The notes below the pieces were generated by a model, which was given only the letters and a program-made list of their open reading frames with translations, did no database searches and had not been told where the DNA came from. Below, piece after piece: positions 44,215-52,593 of a stretch of 64,000 nt of DNA; position 1 is the first letter of the stretch, and the number at the start of each line of letters is the position of its first letter. The stretch comes from an uncultured Methanoregula sp. (GTDB taxonomy: Archaea; Halobacteriota; Methanomicrobia; Methanomicrobiales; Methanospirillaceae). The DNA is taken from contig NZ_OY759744.1 in the NCBI RefSeq assembly GCF_963662735.1, forward strand, positions 186,001-250,000. The letters are read 5' to 3'. The translations under genes and the position numbers were made by a program.

Positions 44215-45651
44215 TCAGGTGGTGACCGGCACTACAACCTCTCTCGCTGCAGGTACAGGACAGGGTTCGGACCTGCCATGCCTGCGGAAGCAGGTGGTAA
44301 AATAGACAACGAGACCCAGGAGCATCCAGACAACGAATTGGATATGGGTGCTTGTCTGGAGGTTGGCGATCAGGTACCCGGTGAAGAGGATACAGAGAAC
44401 CGGAATCACCGGTACCAGCGGACACCGGAACGGGCGTTTGAGTAGCGGGGCCCGGTACCGGAGGATAAGGACACCCAGGGCAACGACCATGAAGGCAAAG
44501 AGCGCCCCGATGTTCACCAGTTCGGCAACCATCCGGAGCGGGCAGAACGCAGCTACCACAGCGGTTATGATGCCGACCAGCAGGGTAACTTTCACGGGAG
44601 TCTTGAGTTCCGGGTGGACCTCGCTCAGCACAGGAGGAAGCAGGCGATCCCGGGACATAGCAAAGAAGATCCGGCTCTGGCCGTACAGGTTCATCAGCAG
44701 GACCGTGGTCATACCGCAGATCGCACCCACGGATACGAGAGCCGCTCCCCAGGGAATCCCGATGTGGTTGAGGGCAGTTGCTATCGGGGCACTCTGGTCC
44801 GCAATCACGGAAATGGGAACAATCCCGGTGAGCACTGCTGCAACGGCCACGTAGAGCGCCATGCAGATCAGCAGGGTGGCTACAAGGGCAATCGGGAGGG
44901 ATTTCTCAGGATTCTCGGTCTCCTCGGCTGCAATGACCAGCGAATCGAACCCGACAAAAGCAAAGAAGATAACGGCCGCCCCGGCCACAACCCCGGTCCA
45001 GCCGTTTGGCATAAAATCAGTCCAGTTGATCGGCTGGAAATGCCCGATGCACAGGACGATAAAGAAAACAAGGATCGCAAGCTTGATTGCCACGACTACT
45101 GCTGAAACCCTGGCACTCTCCTTCATGCCGAGGATAAGAACACCGGTGATAACCAGGATGATGAGAAGGGCCGGCAGGTTCATGATTCCCCCGTCCGTTC
45201 CCGGAGGATTCATGAGCGCCGGGGGGAGGGTGATGCCTACTGCTGATATCAGGTTTCCCACGTACCCGGACCACCCGATGGCCACTGCGGATACGGCGAC
45301 CGCGTACTCGAGCACGAGATCCCAGCCGATGATCCAGGCCCAGATCTCCCCGAGGGATGCATAACAGTACGTGTAGGCGCTGCCCGTGACAGGCACCATG
45401 GCGGCAAACTCGGCATAGCAGAGAGCGGCAAGGATACAGACGAGCCCGGCAATGATGAAAGAGACCGGGAGGGCTGGCCCGGCAGTGATCGCTGCAACGC
45501 CGGGTAGCACGAATATGCCGGTACCGATGACAGCCCCGACACCGAGGATGACCAGCTCGTACGTCTTCAGTACACGCTTTAAGGATCGCTCACCCTTCGT
45601 CCCGGCAATGAGTTCCTCTACCGGTTTGGTTTTGAACATTGGATGGACCAT
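44215..45651 (-). CDS. APC-family amino acid permease
   Basis: This cationic or neutral amino acid transporter has 478 residues and about twelve hydrophobic helices. The hallmark N-terminal motif VILGVGAVIGTGIFVLPGVA lies near residue 33, followed by PVTGSAYTYCYASLGEIWAW and FFAFVGFDSLVIAAEETENP near 230. The C-terminal part LLGLVVYFTTCFRRHG ends the last helix. It neighbours cysteine desulfidase (convergent) and asparaginase (divergent), which hints at amino-acid uptake. Specificity is not visible. Confidence 0.9.
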   Translation of the reverse strand: MVHPMFKTKPVEELIAGTKGERSLKRVLKTYELVILGVGAVIGTGIFVLPGVAAITAGPALPVSFIIAGLVCILAALCYAEFAAMVPVTGSAYTYCYASLGEIWAWIIGWDLVLEYAVAVSAVAIGWSGYVGNLISAVGITLPPALMNPPGTDGGIMNLPALLIILVITGVLILGMKESARVSAVVVAIKLAILVFFIVLCIGHFQPINWTDFMPNGWTGVVAGAAVIFFAFVGFDSLVIAAEETENPEKSLPIALVATLLICMALYVAVAAVLTGIVPISVIADQSAPIATALNHIGIPWGAALVSVGAICGMTTVLLMNLYGQSRIFFAMSRDRLLPPVLSEVHPELKTPVKVTLLVGIITAVVAAFCPLRMVAELVNIGALFAFMVVALGVLILRYRAPLLKRPFRCPLVPVIPVLCILFTGYLIANLQTSTHIQFVVWMLLGLVVYFTTCFRRHGRSEPCPVPAAREVVVPVTT

Positions 45652-45838
45652 AACACATTTCTCCGAAAAACCCGGGATCCACCATTACAAAAATGTAAAC
45701 CGTCCCCCGGGGCACACCATATATTCCGACGGTCTGCTTTTTTTCGGGAGACTGCCTGCAGGGAGAACAATCCGCCATTCTCAAGCGTGAGTCAGAAGTT
45801 ACCTCATATGGAGTACTGGTACTCCTCGCCCTGACCAT

Positions 45839-45876
45839 ATAACGGTGGCGTTGAGTGAAAATTTTATTGCTGTTAT
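45839..45876 (+). repeat. 38-bp dispersed element, copy A
   Basis: The element begins ATAACGGTGGCG, continues TTGAGTGAAAA and ends TGCTGTTAT. It lies 80 bases upstream of the exported asparaginase start. It matches four other 38-bp copies in region 3, all oriented alike on the plus strand. Confidence 0.75.
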
Positions 45877-45955
45877 TCTTGGCCTGATTGCCAATCGGGG
45901 CGAGAATTCCGGTTAAACGGAAGAATTTAAGTATGATTCCCGGTTTAGTTGTAGT

Positions 45956-47020
45956 ATGATACAAGGCTCCCGTATACTCCTGCTGCTGGTGCTGCTCTCG
46001 CTGGCAGTCATTCCTGGCGCAGCAGCGGATGTGACGGCCAATACACTGCTTCCGAGAATCCACATCATCGCAACCGGGGGAACCATTGCCGGTACTGCTT
46101 CGGATGCAACGAACCTGGTCCGCTATGATCCGGGGAACCTGAGCGTGGATGCCCTGGTATCTTCGGTGCCGGGCCTGGACCGGCATGCAACAGTAACCTG
46201 CGAGCAGTTCTCCAATCTCAACAGCGATGACATAACTCCTGCCCACTGGCTCAACCTCTCGCACCGGGTAAATACTCTGCTGGACTCTGCGGATGTTGAC
46301 GGGATCGTGATCACGCACGGGACCGATACACTTGAAGAAACCGCATATTTCCTCAGCCTCTTGACCCCGGAAGGTAAACCGGTGGTCGTCACCGGCGCAA
46401 TGCGGCCGGCAACAGCGCTCTCGGCCGATGGTCCGCTCAACCTGTACAATGCGGTCGTCCTGGCCGGCAGCCCGGAAGCAAAGGGAAAAGGTGTTCTCAT
46501 CTCCTTGAACGGAGAAATTAACGGGGCACGCGATACCACCAAGACGAACACGGTCTCGGTCGCAACATTCCGATCGCGGGACTTTGGTCCTCTCGGGTAC
46601 ATGGACGAGGGCAGGGCTCGGTTCTATTACCTGCCGTCAAGAAACCAGACAACTGCCCCGGCCTTCAGCGTGACTGGTCTGGATGACCTGCCACGGGTGG
46701 ACATTGTCGCGGTTTACCCGGGCATGGATACCACCGCGATCGATGCCTTCGTGGCCCGGAAAACGAAGGGGCTTGTAATCGCGGGGATGGGAAACGGGGA
46801 GTTCCCGGAAACTATCCATGCCTCGCTGCAGGCTGCCGCAGACCAGGGAATTCCGGTCGTGATCTCGTCACGGACCGGGGCGGGGATCACGACCGCAAAG
46901 GATGACCGGTTCATCTCGGCGGATACACTCAGCCCGCAGAAAGCCCGCATTCTCCTCATGCTTGCGCTGACCCGGACGCAGGACAAAGCTGAGATCGCGG
47001 AGATGTTCCGGCATTACTGA
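45956..47020 (+). CDS. Exported type II L-asparaginase
   Basis: This enzyme hydrolyses asparagine to aspartate and ammonia. The 354 residues have a signal peptide (ILLLLVLLSLAVIPGAAA, cleavage near residue 24) followed by the family motifs IIATGGTIAGTASDATN near residue 36 with the nucleophilic threonine and VDGIVITHGTDTLEETAYF near 113 with the second threonine. The export signal implies action outside the cytoplasmic membrane. The following region ends in FPETIHASLQAAADQGIPVV and KAEIAEMF. A 38-bp element and probable promoter lie upstream. Confidence 0.92.
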   Translation: MIQGSRILLLLVLLSLAVIPGAAADVTANTLLPRIHIIATGGTIAGTASDATNLVRYDPGNLSVDALVSSVPGLDRHATVTCEQFSNLNSDDITPAHWLNLSHRVNTLLDSADVDGIVITHGTDTLEETAYFLSLLTPEGKPVVVTGAMRPATALSADGPLNLYNAVVLAGSPEAKGKGVLISLNGEINGARDTTKTNTVSVATFRSRDFGPLGYMDEGRARFYYLPSRNQTTAPAFSVTGLDDLPRVDIVAVYPGMDTTAIDAFVARKTKGLVIAGMGNGEFPETIHASLQAAADQGIPVVISSRTGAGITTAKDDRFISADTLSPQKARILLMLALTRTQDKAEIAEMFRHY

Positions 47021-47034
47021 CCGGTTCCGGTCCA

Positions 47035-47055
47035 TTTTTTTTATTGCTGTTTTTT
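47035..47055 (+). terminator. T-rich terminator after asparaginase
   Basis: Two T-runs (eight bases from 47035, six from 47050) follow the stop codon by 15 bases, between convergent genes. Confidence 0.45.
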
Positions 47056-47095
47056 GTTCCATTCCAGGAGAATTGATTGAAACCGTGCTGGGTTT

Positions 47096-47647
47096 TCAGC
47101 CTTCCGGGAACTCAAGCATAATGAACCTGATGGCCGGGTCCCGGACCAGGGCACGGAGGAATGCAATCCGCTCCTGCTGCCGGAGCGGATGGGGTTGAAT
47201 CACATAGTGGGTCTGCAGTGGCCGTACAGTCCCTCCATAGTCCGCTGCAATGGACCCAAGATCCGCCAGTGACCGGGGATCATCAAGGATTACCGGGAAT
47301 GTGATCTCTTCCCGCTCATGGCAGGCCGGAAGAAAATGCCGGTCATGCAGTGTCCCGGAAGCGATCCCGTTTCGCTCCACCAGGCATTCCCGGAGTGGTC
47401 CGCCCGTCCCATGAGGAACGGTGACCTGGAAGGTACAGAGCGGGGGATCGTTAAGATGCAGGATCCGAAAACTGCCGGGGCTGGAATGGCACCCGGTTCC
47501 CTGCCGCAAAGCACTGGCCGGATAGATGGTTTCTGCAAGAATAGCACAGATCCAGGGCTGGAATTCCGGGTACCAGACCGGGGGATGATCGCTGCAGGTC
47601 AAAACCTGATGAGCCGGGAGAGAGGGCGCTTTGTGAGGGGGGTTCAT
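47096..47647 (-). CDS. Hypothetical protein
   Basis: This frame of 183 residues from ATG 47645-47647 has no recognised domain. It has a Pro/His-rich N-terminus (HKAPSLPAHQVLTCSDHPPV) and a more protein-like C-terminal half with FPVILDDPRSLADLGSIAAD and RIAFLRALVRDPAIRFIMLE. Because the C-terminal part looks genuine and the overlapping plus-strand frame does not, I keep it at moderate confidence. The start is uncertain; the frame can extend to 47740. Confidence 0.5.
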   Translation of the reverse strand: MNPPHKAPSLPAHQVLTCSDHPPVWYPEFQPWICAILAETIYPASALRQGTGCHSSPGSFRILHLNDPPLCTFQVTVPHGTGGPLRECLVERNGIASGTLHDRHFLPACHEREEITFPVILDDPRSLADLGSIAADYGGTVRPLQTHYVIQPHPLRQQERIAFLRALVRDPAIRFIMLEFPEG

Positions 47648-47843
47648 CCTGAGTGTACCCCTTACAGCATGGGGAACCGGTGCGGGGTTTATGGGCTGCA
47701 TATAAAAATCCTGTATTTCCGGCCCCGTGCAATCCGGCACAGAACCGCCGGCATCACGCAGATGATTCCTGTAACAAAAATTATCGCCATTTTTGTCGGG
47801 CCGCTCTCCGTATCACTCATATTTTTTTTCTGGCTGGCACAGA

Positions 47844-47881
47844 ATAACGCTGGCGTTGAGTGAAAAAATAATTTCAGTTAT
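47844..47881 (+). repeat. 38-bp dispersed element, copy B
   Basis: It reads ATAACGCTGGCG, TTGAGTGAAAAAA, then TTCAGTTAT. It lies about 55 bases upstream of the C69 peptidase start. The ATAAC/GTTAT ends and the TGAGTG core are conserved. Confidence 0.75.
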
Positions 47882-47936
47882 CGGGCTTCTTTTATCCAGC
47901 GGGTTCAGAATTTAACGTATAATTCAGGAGTCTGGT

Positions 47937-49805
47937 ATCATTCCCTGTCCCGCCCGGAAAATTCTTGCTGCCTGTATTGCCCTGCTCTTCCTCATTGCCC
48001 CGGCCCTTGCCTGTACGACATTTATCGTGACAAGGGGAGCTTCCGCGGACGGTTCTGCCTATGTCGGCCACACCAATGACGGTTTTGGCCCCGGCATAGT
48101 CGGGGGCAGGGTCGAGAGCGAAATGACCCGGTTGATCCATGTCCCCCCTGCCGATCATCCCCCGGGCGCCCTGCGGGCAGTGCGGTACGACCCGAACTCC
48201 GGGTCTGATGAACCCGCCGCGAACAAGACAATGGAAAATGTGCGGGTTGCGTACATCCCGGAAGTGAACCATACGTACGGTTACTATACCGGGGCGTACG
48301 GCATCATGAACGAGCACCAGCTGATGATCGGCGAATGCACTGATCTTACCAAGGTGCAGCCATCGTTTGACAAGGAGAAGCGGATCTTCTACAGCACCGA
48401 ACTCTCGAATATCGCGGCGGAACGCACAACAACCTCCCGCGAAGCAGTCCTGTTGATCGGCAGCCTCATCGACCAGTACGGGTATTACGGGACCGGGGAG
48501 ACCCTGCCCATCGCCGATCCCAATGAGGCATGGGTGATCGAGATGGCCGGCGGAACACCGGACGGCAGGGGGGGGCTCTGGGTGGCACAGAAAGTACCGG
48601 ACGGGACAGTTTTTGTTGCAGCCAATACCTTCCGGATCCGCGATATCGACCCTGAAAGCCCGGATATGCTGTATTCCCGGAACCTCTTTGCCTCGGCACA
48701 GGCCAATGGCTGGTGGAGCCCGTCAGAGGGAAAACTGGACTGGCTGAAAACCGTCAGCAACGGGGAATATGCACACCCGTACTATTCCCTTGCCCGGGTC
48801 TGGAGCATCTACAACCGGATCGCTCCCTCGCAGCACTTCAGCCCGTTTGTCAACGACACGTATTCGCGGGATTACCCGTTCTCGGTAAAACCGGATACGC
48901 CCCTCACAACCCGGGACACGTTTGCCCTGTTCCGGGACCATTACGAGGGCACCGTCTTCGATCTCACCCGGGGGGAAGCGGCCGGCCCGTTCGGGAACCC
49001 GTACCGCTGGCGGGGCCCCTTCGACGATCACAACAAGTTCATGCCCGGCGAACTGAAACCCGGTGCATGGCCGCGGGCAATCTCGGAGATGTTCTGCGGG
49101 TACAGCTACGTGGTCCAGGGGAGGGGATGGTTGCCGGACCCGGTCGGGGGTGTCCTCTGGTTCGGGTTTGCCCAGCCATCGGAAACCGTGTACATGCCAT
49201 TCTATGCCGGCGGGAATTCTGTCCCGGCATCGTTTTCGAACACGAACCGGACAGAACTGAGCCGGGATTCGGCATGGTGGGCATTCAATTACGTAACCAA
49301 CTGGGCTACCATCAATTACCGGCTGATGAGCCAGGATATCCGGGCAGAACAGCGGGAGATTGAGGACCGGGAACTTGCCGGCCAGGACGGGTTCGAACGC
49401 GAGGCACGTGCGATCTGCGGGGCAGGCAACACGACGGAATGCGGGGAATTCCTTTCGGATTACAGCACTGCCAACAGTCTCGGGATCGTTGACCGGTGGT
49501 GGCATTTTGCTGACAGTCTTGTGGTAAAATACAGCAACCAGATGCTCACGAACACCTCGACCGGGAAGAGCGAATTTGCGGGCTATCCGGACTGGTGGCT
49601 GGAACGGGCAGGGTACCAGTACGGTCCACGGGTATACGATTACCAGGCGCTCCAGAAGACCGGAGAACTTCCCTACACCAATACCACCATCTGTTCAGAT
49701 CCCGGGAAGGAACTCGATCTGCTCCGTTCATCACAGAAGTACCAGGAGCCCGGCGGGTCACCCTCCTGGCTTCCTGCCATTCCCGCTATTTTCTCCTGGT
49801 TGTAG
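47937..49805 (+). CDS. Exported C69 family dipeptidase, apparent ATC/ATT start
   Basis: This is an N-terminal nucleophile hydrolase of the dipeptidase C69/U34 family. The frame gives a signal peptide (ARKILAACIALLFLIAPALA) followed directly by CTTFIVTRGASADGSAYVGH, so the cysteine after cleavage can serve as the nucleophile. The frame opens at 47916 and has no ATG, GTG or TTG before the GTG at 48027, which would delete both the signal and the cysteine. AGGAG (47926-47930) lies six bases before ATC 47937 (nine before ATT 47940), so one of these is the likely start. The protein has about 622 residues, longer than many C69 enzymes, and ends without a membrane anchor. Confidence 0.83.
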   Translation: MIPCPARKILAACIALLFLIAPALACTTFIVTRGASADGSAYVGHTNDGFGPGIVGGRVESEMTRLIHVPPADHPPGALRAVRYDPNSGSDEPAANKTMENVRVAYIPEVNHTYGYYTGAYGIMNEHQLMIGECTDLTKVQPSFDKEKRIFYSTELSNIAAERTTTSREAVLLIGSLIDQYGYYGTGETLPIADPNEAWVIEMAGGTPDGRGGLWVAQKVPDGTVFVAANTFRIRDIDPESPDMLYSRNLFASAQANGWWSPSEGKLDWLKTVSNGEYAHPYYSLARVWSIYNRIAPSQHFSPFVNDTYSRDYPFSVKPDTPLTTRDTFALFRDHYEGTVFDLTRGEAAGPFGNPYRWRGPFDDHNKFMPGELKPGAWPRAISEMFCGYSYVVQGRGWLPDPVGGVLWFGFAQPSETVYMPFYAGGNSVPASFSNTNRTELSRDSAWWAFNYVTNWATINYRLMSQDIRAEQREIEDRELAGQDGFEREARAICGAGNTTECGEFLSDYSTANSLGIVDRWWHFADSLVVKYSNQMLTNTSTGKSEFAGYPDWWLERAGYQYGPRVYDYQALQKTGELPYTNTTICSDPGKELDLLRSSQKYQEPGGSPSWLPAIPAIFSWL

Positions 49806-49850
49806 AAGAATTCCCCAAGAATACTATTTTCAGGAGCTCGTGTTACGGGG

Positions 49851-49885
49851 ATAATGGTGGTGAGTGAAAAGAATGGTGCAGTCAT
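49851..49885 (+). repeat. 38-bp dispersed element, degenerate copy
   Basis: ATAATGGTGG TGAGTGAAAAG and TGCAGTCAT preserve the order of the 38-bp element with several changes. It lies about 28-60 bases upstream of the small membrane protein gene at 49913. Confidence 0.45.
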
Positions 49886-49912
49886 CACCGGTTTTAAGCA
49901 CCGGGAAAAGGA

Positions 49913-50110
49913 ATGTCCTTTAGTGGAGGTGAGAGTATCGTATCTTCGAGATTCGCCCTGGTCCTGATCTGTGCCATCATAGTCCTTTTCGCAGCGGTCA
50001 TGAATTACCGTGAAGCAGTATCCGCATCCTGGACAAATTACCTGATGTTCATTGGAGCAATCGGGATATTCATTGCTGCCGGTATGATGTACAAATCGGA
50101 AAAACAATAA
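49913..50110 (+). CDS. Small two-helix membrane protein
   Basis: The 65-residue protein has two predicted transmembrane helices: FALVLICAIIVLFAAVMNY near residue 14 and YLMFIGAIGIFIAAGMMY near 43. There is no known domain. It stands between the C69 peptidase and a gap of about 300 bases. The 38-bp-like element upstream and the good hydrophobic pattern support it as a real gene. Confidence 0.55.
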   Translation: MSFSGGESIVSSRFALVLICAIIVLFAAVMNYREAVSASWTNYLMFIGAIGIFIAAGMMYKSEKQ

Positions 50111-50410
50111 ATTTTTATGGTATCTCCGGATACCTGACCGCGTCAGGTAAGACCTTCTGAAAAACGCCAGTATAATGCACACCCGGGATCCTCACCGGGA
50201 CAGGTTTTCTGCACAAAATACTGGCAGCCGTTCCCGCAGGGAGATGCCGGTTTTGCTGGCTCGGCCGGTTGTTTTCTGGATTTTCCTGCCATACATCACT
50301 TCAGATCAGGTTACTCCTCTTCGCTGCTTCAGGGTATCGCTGTTTTGCATTTTTTGGTTTTGGATTCACGGGGAGTTGGCTGGTCAGGTCGACCATAGTT
50401 CCGGAACAAT
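50111..50410. other. Intergenic region
   Basis: No frame in these 300 bases has protein-like composition and no RNA gene is visible. It separates convergent genes. Confidence 0.35.
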
Positions 50411-50755
50411 CTAAAGGAGGTAGAACCCGAGCACGTATGAGGCCGCATTCATGACAAGGGAACAGATCATTGCCCGTTTCGGATCCAGTTCCAGCACCAG
50501 GTACAGGATCCCGGCTTCGATAACGACAACGAACGTCTCACCTATCAGCGGATAGAGGGCGGCATCCACGAAAGGAGGCAGTACGAACCAGAGATACGGG
50601 AGTGTCAGCGCAGTGCAGAGTGCCCCGGTGATGATGATCTTTCCTGTTGAAAGACTCCGGTCATGGAAGACAAGACGGATCAGGGTGACAAGGATGATAA
50701 TTTCAATTATCCAGGTCGTGATGAGTGCCAGTAAAAAAAGGGTCTCGTAGAGCAT
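50411..50755 (-). CDS. Membrane protein of unknown function
   Basis: The 114-residue protein has about three to four hydrophobic helices (LFLLALITTWIIEIIILVTL, IIITGALCTALTLPYLWFVL, LVMNAASYVLGFYLL). It starts at ATG 50753-50755, one base after the stop codon of the cysteine-rich gene at 50757, so the two are translationally coupled. I know no family. It may anchor or translocate its cysteine-rich neighbours, but this is only positional. Confidence 0.65.
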   Translation of the reverse strand: MLYETLFLLALITTWIIEIIILVTLIRLVFHDRSLSTGKIIITGALCTALTLPYLWFVLPPFVDAALYPLIGETFVVVIEAGILYLVLELDPKRAMICSLVMNAASYVLGFYLL

Positions 50756-50756
50756 G

Positions 50757-51593
50757 CTAACAGGTCCTTCCCAGGAAGTGCAGGATGCTGCAGTAGAGGA
50801 ACTCGACCGGGCTTTGAGAAATATCAGGGTGATCTTCTGGACCGGAGTGTGTTTCTGAGGTATGAGTATTGGGGGGGATCGCAAATCTGAATGAACAGAT
50901 CTTTTCTGCAAAATTTATTTCAGAAACATTGATCTCCTGAAGGTTTGAATCACAAACCTGTTCCAGATGGTTATATTCCTGTATGCACTGTCCATGGGTC
51001 ATGGGGCTTAAGATTGTCTGATAACTGCTATTCACGAGATAATCCTGGCATTGTTTCCCCCGAGCCGCAAGTCTCTCCCTACAGGCTGAATATTCCGGTG
51101 TGAAATTGTAATAATGGGTTGCTCCCCCAAGGGGGATTGCCTTATTCCATTGATCAGAACGATTGGAACAGTGAATCCCGGATGCACCGGTAACATTCCA
51201 GATGGCGAAGGATTTACCGGATACCGTACCGTTCAGTTTACATATTTCGCTGTGTTCCGGTTCCCAGTATGTGTCGGGAGGACTTCGGGTTGTGATGGAT
51301 ACAAAGCATCCATATGTGGGACAGGTCCCCGCAAGGAAAAATATTTCCTGAGGGGGATCCGGGTCATCGCTGGTCTTATTACGAAGATATTTGTGCAGAT
51401 CAGTTGGGTATTGAAAATGTCCGTAACATTCCATCGAATAATTGATGCTCTCGTTAAAGGGATGTCCATTGTTCTCAAAAAAAAGAGAGGCCGACCTGGT
51501 CCGGGGTAATGGATTTGCAAAAACCGGAACGATAAGAGAGAGAATCATTCCCAGACACAGGATTATGAGGAGCCATTTTTTCTGGATTATCAT
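50757..51593 (-). CDS. Secreted cysteine-rich protein, paralogue 1
   Basis: The 278-residue protein has a signal peptide (WLLIILCLGMILSLIVPVFA) and about 13 cysteines in the mature part, including ECYGHF, CPTYGC, ACRERL and QCIQEYNH. It ends SPVEFLYCSILHFLGRTC. This ending and the order of motifs repeat in the upstream gene at 51590, so the two are tandem paralogues with a 4-base overlap. Cysteine content suggests disulfide-stabilised extracellular folds. No named family is recognised. Confidence 0.68.
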   Translation of the reverse strand: MIIQKKWLLIILCLGMILSLIVPVFANPLPRTRSASLFFENNGHPFNESINYSMECYGHFQYPTDLHKYLRNKTSDDPDPPQEIFFLAGTCPTYGCFVSITTRSPPDTYWEPEHSEICKLNGTVSGKSFAIWNVTGASGIHCSNRSDQWNKAIPLGGATHYYNFTPEYSACRERLAARGKQCQDYLVNSSYQTILSPMTHGQCIQEYNHLEQVCDSNLQEINVSEINFAEKICSFRFAIPPNTHTSETHSGPEDHPDISQSPVEFLYCSILHFLGRTC

Positions 51594-52465
51594 TCACATC
51601 TCCTGCCAAAAAAATCCAGAATACTGCAGTAGAATGATTCAACCGGACTTTGCAATACAGGCCGGGTTTCTGCCATCACAGGAAGGGTTCCTGAGGTCTG
51701 GTTCTTTGGGGGGAGGGTGAACCGCAGATCGCATGCCCGTATCGCAGGGTCTTCTGAATAACCCTGATACTTCCACATGATCATTGTTGCCGGGTTGATT
51801 TTCCTTAGGAACCGGTCACAATCATCTCTTTCATTCATTACCGTTTCCCTGCAGGTACGGTAAGCCCTTGTCTCATTCCAGTATTTTCCGTTGATTTCCC
51901 TATCCGCACAGGAGAGGTCATTTTCCCGATCGCAAATCTCGAGATAACGGTTGCAGCGGTCGCGCCGTTGCCGGTTCTCGAGAATGCACTGATCATATTC
52001 CGGTGTTGTATTATAGTAAAGGCCCTGCCCCCCGCATATTGAGTACTGATGAAAATCCGTGCAGTTCGGCATCGGTGTTTTTGAAAATTTTTCCAGCTTA
52101 AACGGGACAGTACCAGCAGTTCCTTCAATATCACAGTGATCAATTTTCAACCGCTCGGTATGGTAATAGGGTTCATGGATCATGCAACCGTAATCGGGAC
52201 AGGATGCATGGAATGAATATGCCAGGTTTGTCCGGTAATCAGCCGGGTTGCCCTGGTCATCCGGCCCGCTGCAGTCCCACATTTTGCAGGCAATGCCGTA
52301 ACAATTCATCGTGAATGAGACCGGCTCATGGAACGGCAAATGGTCCTGCTCAAAAAAAACATAGGTAATGGTGGGGTAAATTTCATCCGCCGATACGAGG
52401 GGAATACCCCACACAGCCGTGCAGAGCAGACATAATGTTATCAGGATTTTTTCTTTTGGTATCAT
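51590..52465 (-). CDS. Secreted cysteine-rich protein, paralogue 2
   Basis: The 291-residue protein has a signal peptide (ILITLCLLCTAVWGIPLVSA) and more than 15 cysteines. Motifs shared with paralogue 1 are NCYG, CPDYGC, YYNTTPEYDQC and the ending SPVESFYCSILDFFGRRCE. A middle coiled segment (ENRQRRDRCNRYLEICDREN) is specific to this copy. It overlaps the next gene by four bases. The 38-bp element copy C lies 91 bases upstream. Function is unknown. Confidence 0.68.
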   Translation of the reverse strand: MIPKEKILITLCLLCTAVWGIPLVSADEIYPTITYVFFEQDHLPFHEPVSFTMNCYGIACKMWDCSGPDDQGNPADYRTNLAYSFHASCPDYGCMIHEPYYHTERLKIDHCDIEGTAGTVPFKLEKFSKTPMPNCTDFHQYSICGGQGLYYNTTPEYDQCILENRQRRDRCNRYLEICDRENDLSCADREINGKYWNETRAYRTCRETVMNERDDCDRFLRKINPATMIMWKYQGYSEDPAIRACDLRFTLPPKNQTSGTLPVMAETRPVLQSPVESFYCSILDFFGRRCE

Positions 52466-52555
52466 TCACATAATCCCTCTCAGGAAGATTTGCGGGAGTC
52501 TCACAAAAAGGACTGTTTTGTGAGTTCATTACCAGCAAAATCGGCAGGTGATCTG

Positions 52556-52593
52556 ATAACCCCAGCGATGAGTGAAAAAAGTGCTGCGGTTAT
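52556..52593 (+). repeat. 38-bp dispersed element, copy C
   Basis: It reads ATAACCCCAGCG, ATGAGTGAAAAAAG, TGCTGCGGTTAT. The last bases (GTTAT) supply the stop codon of the Kelch-like gene on the minus strand. It lies 91 bases upstream of the paralogue 2 start, also on the minus strand. Confidence 0.8.

Noticed and set aside
47318..47863. 181-codon plus-strand frame
   Set aside because: It is antisense to the hypothetical gene at 47096-47647, with low-complexity composition and no recognisable features.
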